From Medicago truncatula (lineage: Eukaryota > Streptophyta > Magnoliopsida > Fabales > Fabaceae): a DNA stretch of 64,000 nt. The notes below the pieces were generated by a model. That model saw only the letters and a list, made by a program, of their open reading frames with translations, ran no database searches and was not told the DNA's origin. This document shows positions 11,929 through 24,854 of the stretch, piece by piece (position 1 is the stretch's first letter; each line of letters opens with the position of its first letter). Position numbers and translations under genes: made by a program. The stretch is from assembly GCF_003473485.1 (NCBI RefSeq), contig NC_053045.1, forward strand, positions 51,006,494 through 51,070,493, in the 5' to 3' direction.

Positions 11929-14900
11929 CTACAGATCGATCACACGAGACAGTTTCTGGATCCTGTTCAACAAGAAGTCTCCTTGCTTAATGGTTGCTTG
12001 GTAAAGAGCATTCTTAGCATCAGGGCGGTTAGTTTCAAGAACACCTGCAACTTTATCAATCTTACAGTGAAGTTTCCCAGCTGCGATAAAACGTGATAGC
12101 TCCCTGGAAACAAATAAATGTAATGAGCAGCCTCCCACAACATTGTAAATCTAATCAAAATGCTAAAAATGAAAAACCAAGTCATTTGGGATGCGTTCAC
12201 TTACACATCAATAAAATCCACAGATACTCCAAACGCTTTTGCCATGGCTTCAATTGTCACACTCTTGTAAGATTCCAAAAACTGGGAATAAATAACAGTT
12301 CTGATCTCTCTCATGTAATACCGGAAGTGTGGATGCAAATAGCGGTCCAACTTAATTTGCTCCGTCAGGCCAGCTGAAATGAATTTCAAAATAAAACAAA
12401 TATATGAACATAGAAGCAAAAAGATAGGAATGAATTGTTAATCAGCACTTGTATTACTGTGATTCGAACAATGTCTACTCACCAAATGCTGAGAAGAAAG
12501 ACTTGTATTGACAACCATATAAGGAGTCCAAAAACTCTTTAAGATGTGGAATTTTTTCAATCACTGTCAAGATCTCAGGGGCATCCACTACCTGATGCAA
12601 ATTAGTCTAGTTAATACTTGCCAAGAAACAACAAAACAACAGTTAAAAGAAAAGATAAATGGTGTAAAGGCGACATAAGAAAAAATAGAAGTACCTTTTG
12701 CTTTAACGAAACTCTATCCAATGTTATGATGCTGGTCAAAACGGTGTAAAATATAAAGGTGTCATAGGGAAAAAGTTCATAGGTAGTAAAGGTAGAAATA
12801 GAATCCAAGAACAATGTGGCAGCCTTCTCGAAATTTCGAGTGGACATGCAGTAGAGGCCTTCATACACTTTCAGCCTATTCTTCCTTTCCCAGTCACCAC
12901 CTTCTTCAAACAAGCTGTCATATGGTGCAAACAGTTAGATAACCCATTCTTAACAGAAAGTTATAGCAAAGGATATAACTGGGAGATATTTGAGATTCAA
13001 AGAATTACCTTTTAGCTTTGTCAATACTTTTGGAAATGAGATCAAAATCCATGCCAAAGAAACCAAGCTGCAATGTATAAAATACCAGGTCCATCTTCTG
13101 CCCAACTGCAACAGTCTTGGTTTCTGTTATCTTGAGATGTTCCAAGGCTTTCTCCTGGTGCATAGAGGACAGTGTTAACTTGATTCCAGCAGCAGAAAGG
13201 AAATGAGCAATAAATTATAATAGATATACATACCTTGTCCCCAATCCGGATGAAAAACAAGGATTTTGCCAAGTGAGCCTCACGAACTTCACTCTCACCT
13301 AAGTTTTCCTCGGCATCAGCAATCCTAAAATGAGACATTCATATGAACTATCGTTAGTACAAGGATAATAAAATTTGAAATTTTCAAATAATAGTTTGTA
13401 TCTCAAGGAATTTTGATCTGAAAAAATGCAATTACTATGACACATCTGACCCAGCCTTTGCGTTTTCCATTCTTCCAATTTTCTAAGTTTTGGACTTGGG
13501 CTTACTGAGTTGTAGTCTTTTCACTAAAACTTACTAATATATCTTTTTCTATCTTGAAATAGAAGAGCAACATATCCTAGAAAGCATGTTGGTTAATGGG
13601 TAATTAATCATAACTGCATAAAGTGCTACTGTGCCTTCTCTTCCAGAGCGAAAATGAAAGTTTTGGTAAACATTATCTCATTTTCATCTGTCAGCTCAAA
13701 ATGCTGGTTATTTATCAGGGCACAGCGGTCATTGAGCTTAATCTTCTTGCAAGTAACACTGTAAATGATTACAGAATGACAATTTACATGATGCTACATC
13801 ATTGGAACCATTAAGATATGTATTTATTGATCCTTTTCTTTCTTGGTTATTTAATTGTTTATGAAGTAATATTCGTCCAACTATAAGCTTAGTTCTATAT
13901 AGATGTATGGTGACTTTTCACTATATAAAATACAACTTATTCATCGTTTTTAGGTATATGTATACTTTTTACATTTATTATCCAAAACTGTTTCTTTCCT
14001 TGATTATGGTGATTTCCATGGTATCTACCATTCACTGGGCATGTTTTGAGGCATATTATTATAGGTGGAACATAAGCCATTGGCGACATTGGGTATATCG
14101 CATAAACTTAATTCTAGAGATTCTTCAGAACTCCAAACATGCTTTTTTAACATGAATTCAGCATCTTACTTTGTTATAAATAAACTTAGACCTTTTCATT
14201 CAAGTGTTTGTGTACTACTGTTCTTTAGGTGAAGTACACAGTTCTAGTAAGTTTTGTACATCAAGCTAAACTAATCAACAAAGTTTACAATCTCAGTAAT
14301 GAAAGTGATGAAGATGTTGCGATACATTTTTCGATACAGAAGATGTTGCGATAATGAGTGATAACAAACATCAATCTCAGAAAAATAAATAATAATGGAA
14401 GATCAACAACCATCAAAACATTTAAGAACAGAAAAAACACTTACCAAATGCATTAGTACAATTCAAATAAGCAAATCTAATATAATATAGTTAATTGAAA
14501 AATCAACATCAAAACCCTATTATATAAATTTTCTTCAATTTAACCTAGTGCATTCAAAATCCAAAATTCACAATTGGGGTTTAACATAGTAAAAGATATA
14601 AAGTAACTAACTTTTCATCAAGTTTCTTGAGCTCATCATCAATTTTAGCACGCATGGAATCCAAAAGGGCACGATCCATATCCAAAACGGAATCTGCAAC
14701 TAGGGTTTCGTATAAAGGGACCATATCTGTGAAAAACAAAAGAAAATTAGGGTTTATGTATAGTGAAGAAAATTAGGGTTTACAGAGAGAGAGAAGAGGG
14801 ATAGATACCATGTTCCTTGACGAAATTGAAAACGTCTTCTTTGAATCGAACTTTGTCGATGTCTTGAACATCTTTTTGTTTGAGAAGGAAAAGCTTGTCG

Positions 14901-14947
14901 GCGAGGACAAGTTGGGGCTGCTGAACTTCTTCACCTTCATTTGCCAT
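11929..14947 (-). CDS. RPN7: 26S proteasome regulatory lid subunit RPN7 (PSMD6), 387 aa, 8 exons
   Basis: Exons: 14947-14809, 14726-14612, 13324-13234, 13154-13009, 12914-12695, 12591-12483, 12373-12205, 12103-11929 (1164 nt, all phases consistent). RPN7 is a non-ATPase lid subunit of the 19S regulatory particle, in cytosol and nucleus. It helps hold the lid together while ubiquitinated substrates are deubiquitinated and unfolded. The N-terminus [20 protein letters not shown], the helical-repeat (TPR-like) region around 80-200 ([37 protein letters not shown]) and a C-terminal PCI domain (about 190-355, including [21 protein letters not shown]) are all present. The C-terminus is QKLSRVIDL. As I recall, 387 aa equals the Arabidopsis protein's length, which supports a complete model. 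It lies upstream of the ABC1K gene on the same strand, and At4g24820/At4g24810 are neighbours in Arabidopsis too. Confidence 0.97.
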
Positions 14948-17357
14948 TGATGCGATGCGATGCGATGCGATGCGAAAACCCAAATCTATCACCAACAAAG
15001 TGTTGGGCAAGACAAGTATCGGAGTTGTTAATATATCGAGTAAAAAAGTAACCAAATGAGAACAAATCGCATTTAAAATAAAGACTTAGATATATTAAAA
15101 GGTTAAATATGTTTTTGGTCCTTATAAATATATAAACTTTTCGTTTGAGTCCCTTTAAAATTTTCTTTTTAATTTTTAGTCTCTATAAAATTTTGAATCA
15201 CTACTTTTGATCCCTATTTTAAAGTAAACTCATATGTAAAATTCATATTTTTGAATCAAATTTTTCAGAAAAATTCATAATATTATAAGAAACTCTCCCA
15301 AAAAAAAATTAGAATTCCAAAGTCTCGTAGAGACCTTTGTAAAAAAAAAACATAGAAAATGGTGAAGTATTATTTTAATGTCCTAAACATATCTTAAAAA
15401 AAAAAGCTTCAAAACATTTGAGATCTACTCACTTTTTTGGATTTTATATCCATTTTTTCTTTATTTCAACCCCTAAAATATATTATAAATATACATGAAA
15501 ATTACACATGAATGAAAGGTAAGCGGATAACAAGTTGCGCCACCAAGTTATTATTATAGCAAAACTAATTCCCGTGAATACAATATTAGTGGACGTAGGA
15601 GACATAACATAAATATGAGGCAAAAAATGCCAAGTATTTAAAAAAAAAAATCCATATGGCAACATCAACGTGGCAATATTCTTAGCCAAAATAAGATCAA
15701 CATAGGAGGAATTTCAAATATATTTTTCAAATGTTACATATTACATGGAACAATTAATCCTACAATTAACAATTAAAATACATTTTTCTTTCCTCTCTTT
15801 TTCTCATTTCTCTTGGAAACGATGATAACGTTGTAATTGGTGAAAACATAGAAAATGGGAATCTAGAAGAAAAATAATGCATGACCAATAATACATTAAA
15901 GAAAAAATTATGTAAGTGGTATAATCTCTTCTAACTTATACATTATCTACTATACGTAAAAAAAAAAAATAATAAATAAATAAATAAAAGAAAATCTCTA
16001 CTAGTTGCTATTTATTCGTTCAGTTTTTATCATGCTTTACCTCTAGCCAAATAGCTCAACAATAGGAGAGTACTAAACAATGTGCAGATATGACGTACCA
16101 GTAATAAATGTAATGCTTTTGAATTTTTTTAGCTCACGATGTTAGAAATGACATCAGTATCAAATTTGTAGTTTTGCAAAATCACAATGGCTCAGTGTAA
16201 TTTTGTTAAACTCATTGTGGTTGCTTCAATGGTAGTGTTGCATCCAAAGTTGTTTCACTACAAAAGCTATCTTCAAAATTTTTGAATCTAATGCACATAT
16301 ATGGGTAACCACACGAAGTTCAAAACACTCGATAAAACCACGAACATAAGGGGAACTTTATTTTCAGGGGTCCTTTCCCCATCATAAGTCGACGACATGA
16401 AACTTTTTTAATCACCATTTTGGACTAAAAAATTATAAAGATCGAGAAATTCGGTACCCCTATTACAAAATAATAAACATTCCTCAAAAGTGAAGGTTAT
16501 CCATCAATTAATTCAGTCTCTTTACATCATCTATCTGCATAAGAATGTTGAGCTGACATATTGTTTACAACTTGCCAAGTTAGAGCATATTTTGAAAATT
16601 TTGTTCAAGTGTTTCAGTTTATCTCTGTTTTACAATCCGAATACATCAAAGTTGATCAACTAAGAGACTAAATTAATTGATGATAACTCAGCTTGACCAT
16701 ATATGCACACATCACGTTTTTTACGTAACCTCTTTGAGCTAGATCATTCATGGGTTTTGTTCATTGGCAAAGTCAATACCTATTATGAACATTGTGCTCA
16801 GAACAACGAGTATAAGCAAAATTTAAAATGGTCCATAAACTGTTGAGATCATAAGATAGGACGTAGCTAGTGCCAACAATAAATGGACTAGCATAGCTAA
16901 TAAATTCCTACCACATTGGCCCTGTCAATTGAGTGACTAAAAATAAGCAGAACCAATAAACAATCCGAGTAAAATATGCCATATAGGAAGTATAGCCTAA
17001 AGAAAATATTCATAAAACAAACAGTATAAAAGCTAACAGTGCAAACACTAATGGCTTTGCAATATGCAATATTTACAAACAAAATGAAGAAGATAAAATC
17101 AGAACAGAACGAAGGTCCGCACAAGCAATTCAACATCAGCAGCCATCTTTAAAACTATAAGTAAGCAATGTTTTCCTTTCCTTGATCTGTGTAATTGGAG
17201 TAAAGTGAAAGTTATGAGCCAGGGAATTACGTCTCAGGGTAGTGAGAGCAGCAGCTTCGGACAGAGAAGGACTTTGACATAGGGAGAACATAGAAGAGAG
17301 TCAAATGCTTTTATTCAAAAAGTTTCATTCATTTCTGCTTGTTTCTACATTTAAATT
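14948..17357. other. Intergenic between bS21c 3' end and RPN7 5' end
   Basis: Contains the RPN7 promoter and 5' UTR with a short GCGATGCGAT direct repeat just upstream of the start codon (14950-14973). A one-sided legume repeat of the GGTTAAATATGTTTTTGGTC type starts near 15101. The rest is AT-rich with no recognised gene or RNA. Confidence 0.55.
15101..15250. mobile_element. One-sided MITE remnant (TTTTTGGTCC type)
   Basis: GGTTAAATATGTTTTTGGTC followed by alternating 'GTCCCTTTAAAA / AGTCTCTATAAAA / GATCCCTATTTT' units is the usual left end of legume Mutator-like MITEs. No matching right terminus was found, so only a fragment is claimed. Confidence 0.45.
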
Positions 17358-18693
17358 TCAAGAATATGGAACATCAACATCTAAAAGTTCCCAATTATCC
17401 TCTTCTTCACCATCATCGTCCTTTTTCTTATTTGGATAATCATATTCATATTTATCCCGTGCAGGAGGAATATACGGCCTCCTGATATCCATGAGAGCAA
17501 ATTAATAATGGACAGTGCTTGCCAATAAATACACAATAGTTTCCTTTTAACACAAATATCAGTTTCATAGCAAAGAAAAAGCTGTGTAGATTTAAAACTA
17601 ATCCCCATTTACACTCTAGATAGATACCAAGAGTACATTAAAAGAAAACTTGAATCACATCACACAAAAAGGGCACAAAATACAAGTGCAACAACAACAC
17701 AAACCAAACATTATCCCACTAAGTGGTGTTGGCTATATGGATCAAACAAAACCATAATAATCCATCATATCTCTATCCAACTTATTAAACTCTAGATCTT
17801 TCTCAATAGTTTCTTTCATAGTTTTTGTAAGTCTTCTTCTGCCTCTAGTAATTTGACTACTCTTCATGTGATCTAACCTCCTTAGTTTCCACCATCATTT
17901 CTACTATAGGCGCTACCTCAACTCTCTAATGTTGTCATTTCTAATCCTATCCTGTCTAATCTTACCACACATCCAACCCAACATGATCATCTCTGCTACA
18001 CTTAAATTATTTTTCGTGTTTGTTCTTGACCACAAAATACAAGTACGATAAAAAAAAAATTCAAAACAATAATTATTAATTATTGGATCAGGATTACTAC
18101 AGACAAATCCAATCACAAATAATAACATTACAGTTTTACACTGATACTGAAAGAGAGAACTCTATTTTTTAATGTCATAACATCAAAGTGAGGCGATGAA
18201 ACAAAATAATAAGTTTTTATTGAATGGCAGTGTAAAATTAGTTTGCACTGACGTGCATATCTTTCAAATCCTAACATGAACAAGAACAACTAAACTATTA
18301 ATACGAAATTTGTTTAAATGAATGGAAATAAAGGAAAGTTGATGGAGGATGTAAATAAGTATACCGTTTACGGTTTCTTTTAGAAGCTTCTCGGGCTTTC
18401 CTTTTGATCTTGTCTTGAGGAGTCTCAAAGAATCTTCGGCGTCGGCATTCTTGAAAAACTCCAGCCATAATAACCTCTTTTCTGAAGCGATTGATGAGTT
18501 CATCTTCGGGTTCGTCATCGTCTACGATATTGATTTGTACGTTGACATAATATTTGACGGAAAGTGTAGGGTATGCGATTGTTGAAAATGAAACATGGCC
18601 AAAATTAGTTGTAGTGAAACCAGAAGAAGATTGTAGTGGTGAGGGTGAGGATGGGCATGGGCATGTCTTAGGGCGAAGAGACCAAACGGCCAT
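17358..18693 (-). CDS. RPS21: Plastid 30S ribosomal protein S21 (bS21c), 150 aa, 2 exons
   Basis: Exons 18693-18365 and 17481-17358, joined CG|G, encode 150 aa. bS21 is a small, very basic protein of the 30S subunit involved in initiation. The N-terminal ~48 residues are rich in Ser, Pro and Thr (MAVWSLRPKTCPCPSSPSPL), as in a chloroplast transit peptide. The S21 domain follows from about residue 51: NVQINIVDDDEPEDELINRF, then RFRKEVIMAGVFQECRRRRF and the Arg/Lys-rich KIKRKAREASKRNRKRRPY. The tail is acidic (DDDGEEEDNWELLDVDVPYS), an extension found on plant but not bacterial S21. The 883-bp intron ends next to the basic tail. A mitochondrial location is possible but less likely given the transit-like N-terminus. 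Confidence 0.9.
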
Positions 18694-20579
18694 TACGGTT
18701 TGTGAGTGAGAAAATTCACCAGTGTCTCTGTTGTTTGATTTTGTACTGGTTCGTGGTTGTTTGTTTGTGGGCCTTCAATGGGTTTTTAGAGCATAATTTA
18801 CTTTTTTTCTTTCTTTCTTAATTGCACTTTTCATCCTCCTATTCTTACCCTTCTTAAAATTCGTCCTCCATCAAATATTTTGGGGTTAATAGCGTTTTTC
18901 ATCCCTGTAATATATATCATTTCCAGTTTTTGCCCCTATAAAATTTTCGGTTTGTTTTGCGCCCTCGTAAAAATTTTATTTTCCGTAAAACATCCCTAAT
19001 AGGCCATTTTCAGAATTTTTTTTCAAGAAATTTTGGTTTTTGAATGACATATTAAGGGTGTTTTCCGGAAAATACTTATACTCAGGGAATCGGTGCCACC
19101 ACTATTTGTAAATGTAACATAAAATCATATCTGTAAAATGCAAATACACACAATTCCAATAAACAGTTATTTAATTCCTTCTATTTTAATATTTTAAGTG
19201 TACACAATTTTTTTTTTTGCTAATGCACCAATGTAATTCTAACATGCATGAATGCTCTGTGCGTGGATTTTCTAAAGAATGCCAAACAGCTTACATCAGT
19301 GACTGAGAGTGGTTAATGGTGCAAACACATTTTTGGCTATTTTTAGAACAATCCCAATTGATAGCTAAATGGACAAAAGATGTATGATCTTCAATTAATG
19401 CTTTCATGCCCTTCACTACCTCAGGAAATGTGTGTTAGACGCTGGACCAATGCGAAGTTTGATTTCCTTCATGCACTCATAATACTTCTCAAATCCTTTC
19501 CTTGACACATACATGCAGAGAGAATCTACTTCGGGGAAAATCCAAAATCAACATTAGGCCTTACATTTCCCACTTTTGTCAACCCATTCATCATAGATGA
19601 TGACTGCTACAGTCTAACCTGCAGAAGTAAAAGAGTTACACATGATAAGAGGTTTTGCTTCAGTAAAAATGAAAGTCATTAGGCTGAGCATAACTTTAAG
19701 AGGGCAGGGATTAAAGGACAGAATGGAAAGAGTTTCAGTAGAACTGAATATTGATGGAGAACTGGTACGGAACAGCCCGCTCATAAATTCCAGTTGAGAA
19801 TACATGTAGTCTAAGTAAACAATGTGTTACATCATAAAATGTTGCTCAGTAAAGAAAACAATACCTCCATAAAATGTGCATGGTAGAAGTAAATTTTAAG
19901 GTGAATTAGATATAACTAAAATAAGCTTAAGGTAAACCATTAGAAAAAAATAAGCAATCTATGGTCACTCATTTGAGAATAAGGTAATGTCAACTGAATT
20001 ACTTAAATTGGTCAAGTAAATTCGAAAACAAATATGCTATTTGAAAATCAAAATATAGACACCATACATGCTAATCTCTATCTCTCTAACTTTTTATCTT
20101 CTACAGCTTACACACATTTCAAAAATACACACAATAACCAATGGATACCATATTCGACATCAGAACTTTAATGTCTGTCGGCAAATCATTTCTCTTTGGA
20201 CAATGTACACACACATAATAAAGCAATGTAAAAAGGTAAGAAAATAAGACCAATAATGAGGCATGGAAAGTACTAGTGCATGTAAGTGATAGTACATTAA
20301 GAGTTACAAGTAATATAGTACATATGTAAAATAAAACTTAGGCGAAATGAAGAAAGAAGGATGTGACAGCAGGATCATCAAAATTAATTGACAATCAACA
20401 TGTCACAAATCCATTGTTCATTAGTGGCAATTTTGTGTTATTGCAGCCCATTCTGCCATGCAAGTAACCAAAAGATAACAATTTAAAAGAGAGAAACATT
20501 ACCAAACAGCAATCATGATGGCTTTGCTTTCCATCCAGATTTGGAGATGCGACGAAGATCTTGAGTTCGACCATTCATA
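18694..20579. other. Intergenic between C2H2 gene 3' end and bS21c 5' end
   Basis: A one-sided MITE-like stretch with 'CATCCCTGTAAT / GCCCCTATAAAAT / GCCCTCGTAAAAA' units lies at about 18880-19080. An unassigned coding-like segment is at 19611-19796. The remainder is AT-rich sequence with no recognised gene. Confidence 0.5.
19611..19796 (+). other. Unassigned coding-like segment (possible exon or gene fragment)
   Basis: An open frame of 61 codons runs from just after a TAA to a TGA at 19794-19796. It reads with a balanced, non-low-complexity composition (PAEVKELHMIRGFASVKMKV, then RMERVSVELNIDGELVRNSP). A possible acceptor (ACCTGCAG) sits at its start. I do not recognise the family, and no adjoining exons were found, so it may be a chance frame or a captured gene fragment. 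Confidence 0.25.
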
Positions 20580-23500
20580 TCACTGCAATTTGCCCAACAG
20601 TTTTGTGAGATATTGCTGAAAAATCTTGATTGGTTGAAGAGCTTGAAAAATATAAAAATGGTACCATTGTATCAAATAAATAAAGAGATAGAACACAGGA
20701 AGTAGCACTAAGATCAATGCTCCGGCAGCCAGGCGAAAGAAACTTCCTTGGCCCTGGAGAAGCAAAGTACCACAATTTAATAAATAGCTTACTGGTATGT
20801 ATTCACTTCAAGAATAAATTAGTTAAAGGGAACCCAAAATCTTCAGAAACTATGGCACCACATAATGTATTGATTATTGAAAAGACAACGAGCTAAAGCC
20901 TAAAAATTATAAAAGCTTCCTGATAGAAAAGTAAAGATACTTGTTTCAAAAAAAGAAAAGGAAAGCTAGTGTGACGGCGAGTTTGGCATCAGTTAATGAT
21001 TTAAGCTAGCCAAAAATCACCCGTTCAAGTAATGTCAATAAGGCATTTTACTAGTCAACTTTGTGAATAGCACAAGGCCTAAAACTCACAACACAGATAC
21101 TCTATGACTGGAAAATAGAGACTTTACATATAAAGCCCGAGGATTGGCATTCGGTTGCTGTTATTTTATATGTATATGGTTACAATTATCTACGTTCCCA
21201 ATGTGCCTATGATGTAGCACCAGGAGGACTGTTAGCTAGTGTCTATCATCTTACCATAATATAGTATAGTCTAGATCTACCCGAAGAGGTATGCATAAAG
21301 GTATTTGCCCCAAGGCAAAATCCGAGAATTACTTCTATTTTCTGGGTTTGGAAAAGTGCAGATTTTCAAGAAAGGGAATCTTATGATATGTTAGGAATGT
21401 CTTATGATAATCATCCACGTCTGAAACATATTTTAATGCCTGAAAGTTGCATAGGATGGCCTTCGCATAAGATTATATCGCCCCCAATTTTTATGAAATA
21501 CAGGATACTCATTGCTCACTAAATGATAAAAATAAGAAAGTAATCCGCACTTCGACAACTCCAGATATTTAAAAAATATATGTATGTAAATTTTCTTTTT
21601 GTTATAGATTAGACAGAATAGTAGAGTTTTCATCCATATCTTATTATGGAAGTATACATATCCCCTGTATTACTGAACTTATCAATCACATAATTTTAAT
21701 AAAAGGCATAATGAAAACAAATTTCACCAGTGAGATATTCAGGCCTTACCTTGCCTCCTCTAGAGAAGGGTTTGTGTTTCCCTGAGCAGGAGTGAGCATC
21801 ACAAAATTGGTGCAGAAACAATTCTACCAATGCACAATCAACATAAGAAACTAATCAACAAAGTGTAAAATATAAAAAATACAAAGAAATTGAAGAAGAA
21901 AAAAAGTGACCAGTGACATCATGGTGGAACAGTAGAGTTAACCGAAAAAGAAAATATAAGTATACCATGAAGACGGCTTGCTGATAGACCCCCGCTTATG
22001 GGAAAACAACTGTCAGCAAGACTCTGATAAATAAAGAATGCATATAGATTAGGTAGAAAAGTTTATATATGAACATAAAAAAGTAAATGAAAAAAAAAAT
22101 GAAAGCAACCTCACATAGGTGACGATTTCTTGCAGCAGCTGCTGGATTACACTTGCTTCTAGAGGATTTGGAATTCGTCACAGCATCACAATGCAATGCC
22201 CCACATAAATCAGCCAAGCATTTGCCATGACTCTGTATTCAAATTAACCATACAAGTAATGAAATTGTGGGAAAAATATTCTCTGATTAATATTAAATAT
22301 TACAGAACTGAAAGTTCATTCTAAGCCAAACTTAAGCTTCCAACAAGTCTGTTTTGAGTTTATTAATGCCACACCCAATGTTAAAATTACCAAAATGATC
22401 ATATGCAATGAGAAATATTCAGCAAAGCCAATTGTTTATTCCCACATGCGGAAAGAAGCATTGCACTTTTTATAAGAGGTAAAATATAAAAGGCTTAATA
22501 GCAATTTTCGCCCCCTAACTTTCACGAAGTTGCGATTTTGGCCCCATAAGTTTTGCAACTGTAGCAGTTTTGGCCCCCCAATGCCAATTTTTGGTAAAAA
22601 AAATAACACGTGGCACCTCACTTAGGGTGCCACGTCAGCGTAGACTGAGTCAAAATTGGCCTTGGGGGCCAAAACTGCCACAGATGCAAAACTTAGGGGG
22701 CAGGGGTCAAAATCGCAACTTTGGGAAAGTTAGGGGGCTAAAATTGCTATTAAGCCAATATAAAATTATATCTATGTTGCAAGAAAATTTAAAGCAAACT
22801 TATGAGGGAATCCACAGCGGTCGGCGGGGCAGGTTGCGAGCCCTGCCAATCCTAACTCTATGCAATCAGAGAGGAAGGTAACATAGTTCCCTATGAAAGA
22901 TCAGATGGCTTCATGTGCTTTTAGCTGTCTATATCTTGGATATTGACCTAATCAGGTATTGATTATTATTACTTTTTTAAGTCAAAAGGAACAGGGTATC
23001 AACGTTAACAAAATAGATGCGCTTAATTAAACCTTAAGAGTATAGAATCACATTTGATATAGCAGAAATGAAAATTCATAGGCATCATATCAAGATTTGA
23101 CATAGAAAACAGTAATACCTGTAAGGTAATACTGGCTCAATATAAGCATTCTAGCCAAAAGAAAAACAAGATAAGAGATACTCAGTAGACGAGAATTAAC
23201 ATAAACATACTAGATTCAGAAGATTGCAGTGCCTGTTATCCAAATGCTGATCAAGAAATTTTTCTTCACGGAAGCTTTTCTTGCAATATCCACATCGCCA
23301 TTCATTTCTGTCAAGGTATATTCTATGCTCTTCTTGATCCCTAAACATATCATTCTCAGGGTGAAGTCTGCACTTTCTTGAAAGCTGATAGTTTTCTTTT
23401 TCCACGAATGGTGTCAAATACTACAAAAAACATATATGGGAAACACAGCAGTTTAGAGTGCAAGAAAATAAAAGCATATGATGAAAAACTGTGTTTTGAA

Positions 23501-24407
23501 CCACAAACACAGTATTTGTATAGTTCCTAATTATTATATCTAAATGTTATATCAAGCTTAGACATCTGTCCTGATTCAAGACACTAAAATAATTGTTTCT
23601 AACAATATTTTTCTATGTAATTCAAATTTTACACCAAACCTCAATGCCATAAAATTATTACGATCAAAAAAGGAATTTCCCATACCTCCTCTATCACTTT
23701 CGAAGCAACCCTACTTCTCTCTCTGGAGCAATGCACTTCAGGAGCATGCTCGTGCTCCTGATTAAGATTCCTACTATAAAAAAGAGAACTAAGTAAGGCA
23801 TGCGAGTTAAAAATTCGGAACAAAAGCTAAGTGTATGTTTGGTTCTGCTTTTGGAGGAGGCAAAATTGATTCTAGAGGTGCAGAATTGATTTTAACATAT
23901 TTGAATGTTCTCGATTAAAATCAACTTTTCCTCTGGAATAGATTCTAACTTATAACTGGAATTATTTAACATGAATGTATCTAAACATAAATCATTTTAC
24001 GAAGTCACTTTGCATGACAGTAATCAATTGATTCAAAAGTAATTTTTGTCACTTGAGAGCCAAACACTTAGAAATTAGAATGTAATATTAATTAAAAATG
24101 AAATAAATTGTGAATCCATTCCATTACCTTTCACCAGAAGATTCCTCATAAACCTGAAGCAAACATTAAAAAGGAGAAAGAAAGAAAGAAAAAGGTTAAC
24201 TTGGTATTTTAAAGTTCTTGCAAATAAAACGTAATAAATAATTTGATTGAAACAATATAAACTTATAATCTTATACTGAACTTGAAATCTAAACATTCAT
24301 TCAGGCGTTACCTGGTTTCCGTATAAGAGAGGCGACGAAGACACGAATGGTTGAAAACGAAGTATTGAGAAGAGAAGAATGGACACAATTACTGTCACCT
24401 TCTTCAT
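20580..24407 (-). CDS. Secretory-pathway Cys-rich protein with one C2H2 finger and C-terminal TM helix, 281 aa, 8 exons
   Basis: Exons: 24407-24312, 24153-24128, 23770-23686, 23420-23211, 22232-22110, 22023-21966, 21823-21750, 20753-20580 (846 nt, phases consistent). The N-terminus [18 protein letters not shown] is a signal peptide (about 1-24). A canonical finger spacing C112-x2-C115-x12-H128-x4-H133 sits in the largest exon ([20 protein letters not shown]). After it comes a region with many Cys and His ([25 protein letters not shown], about 143-215), and near the end a hydrophobic helix ([19 protein letters not shown], about 236-255). A finger behind a signal peptide implies a lumenal or extracellular metal-stabilised fold rather than DNA binding. 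This appears to be a conserved plant family of unknown function; I cannot name it. A MITE with a 9-bp target duplication lies in intron 4. Confidence 0.85.
22492..22756. mobile_element. Mutator-type MITE, 265 bp, 9-bp TSD
   Basis: The ends are GGCTTAATAGCAATTTTCGC and (reverse complement of the right end) GGCTTAATAGCAATTTTAGC. Inverted repeats extend for about 100 bp per arm, with a core containing GGTGCCACGT. The 9-bp AATATAAAA occurs directly on both sides (22483-22491 and 22757-22765). Nine-base duplications are typical of Mutator-like transposition. It is inserted in intron 4 of the C2H2 gene. Confidence 0.92.
23829..24072. mobile_element. Inverted-repeat MITE (GTTTGG ... CCAAAC type)
   Basis: The left end CTAAGTGTATGTTTGG and the right end CCAAACACTTAG are inverted. 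Internal 'AAAATTGATTCTAGAGG / AGAATTGATTTTAAC' units resemble the element at 58677-58890. It lies in C2H2 gene intron 2 (23771-24127). Confidence 0.6.
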
Positions 24408-24839
24408 CGGTTACTCTATTTTCGACCTTATTCGCGTCTAATCTCAATTTACACGGTGAAGTAATTCGACCAAGATACAGGACTTTACCAAGAAGTTTAT
24501 TAATTAGGTACTGCTAATTTGTGGTAGCAAAGAAAAAAAAAGCTTTTTAATTGGATTTCTATTTTTTTAATTCTGGTTAGGTATTTAAATTTAGAGACTC
24601 AATTTCATTTAAAAGTTTAAGGACCTCTTCTAGAAGAAAAAAATTAGTCTGAGATCTAATTATGAAATATTGGAGGACTCAATTACCAATAATTTACAAA
24701 ACTATTTAAATAATTTAAGGACTACAAGATAATTGAACTCGAGTTTCTAATAAAAAAACTAGTTTATGATGTATTTGATCTAATAAAAGTTATCTAGTTC
24801 ATATACTTTTTTTATGTGGGAATTTTATATGTGAATCAA
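24408..24839. other. Promoter and upstream region of the C2H2 gene
   Basis: AT-rich sequence directly upstream of the C2H2 gene start codon. No clear TATA box or other site was identified. Confidence 0.4.
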
Positions 24840-24854
24840 GTGCAAGTGGTTGAT

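Noticed and set aside
22570-22881. 103-codon + strand frame
   Set aside because: It runs through the arm of the Mutator-type MITE at 22492-22756 and has no protein-like features.
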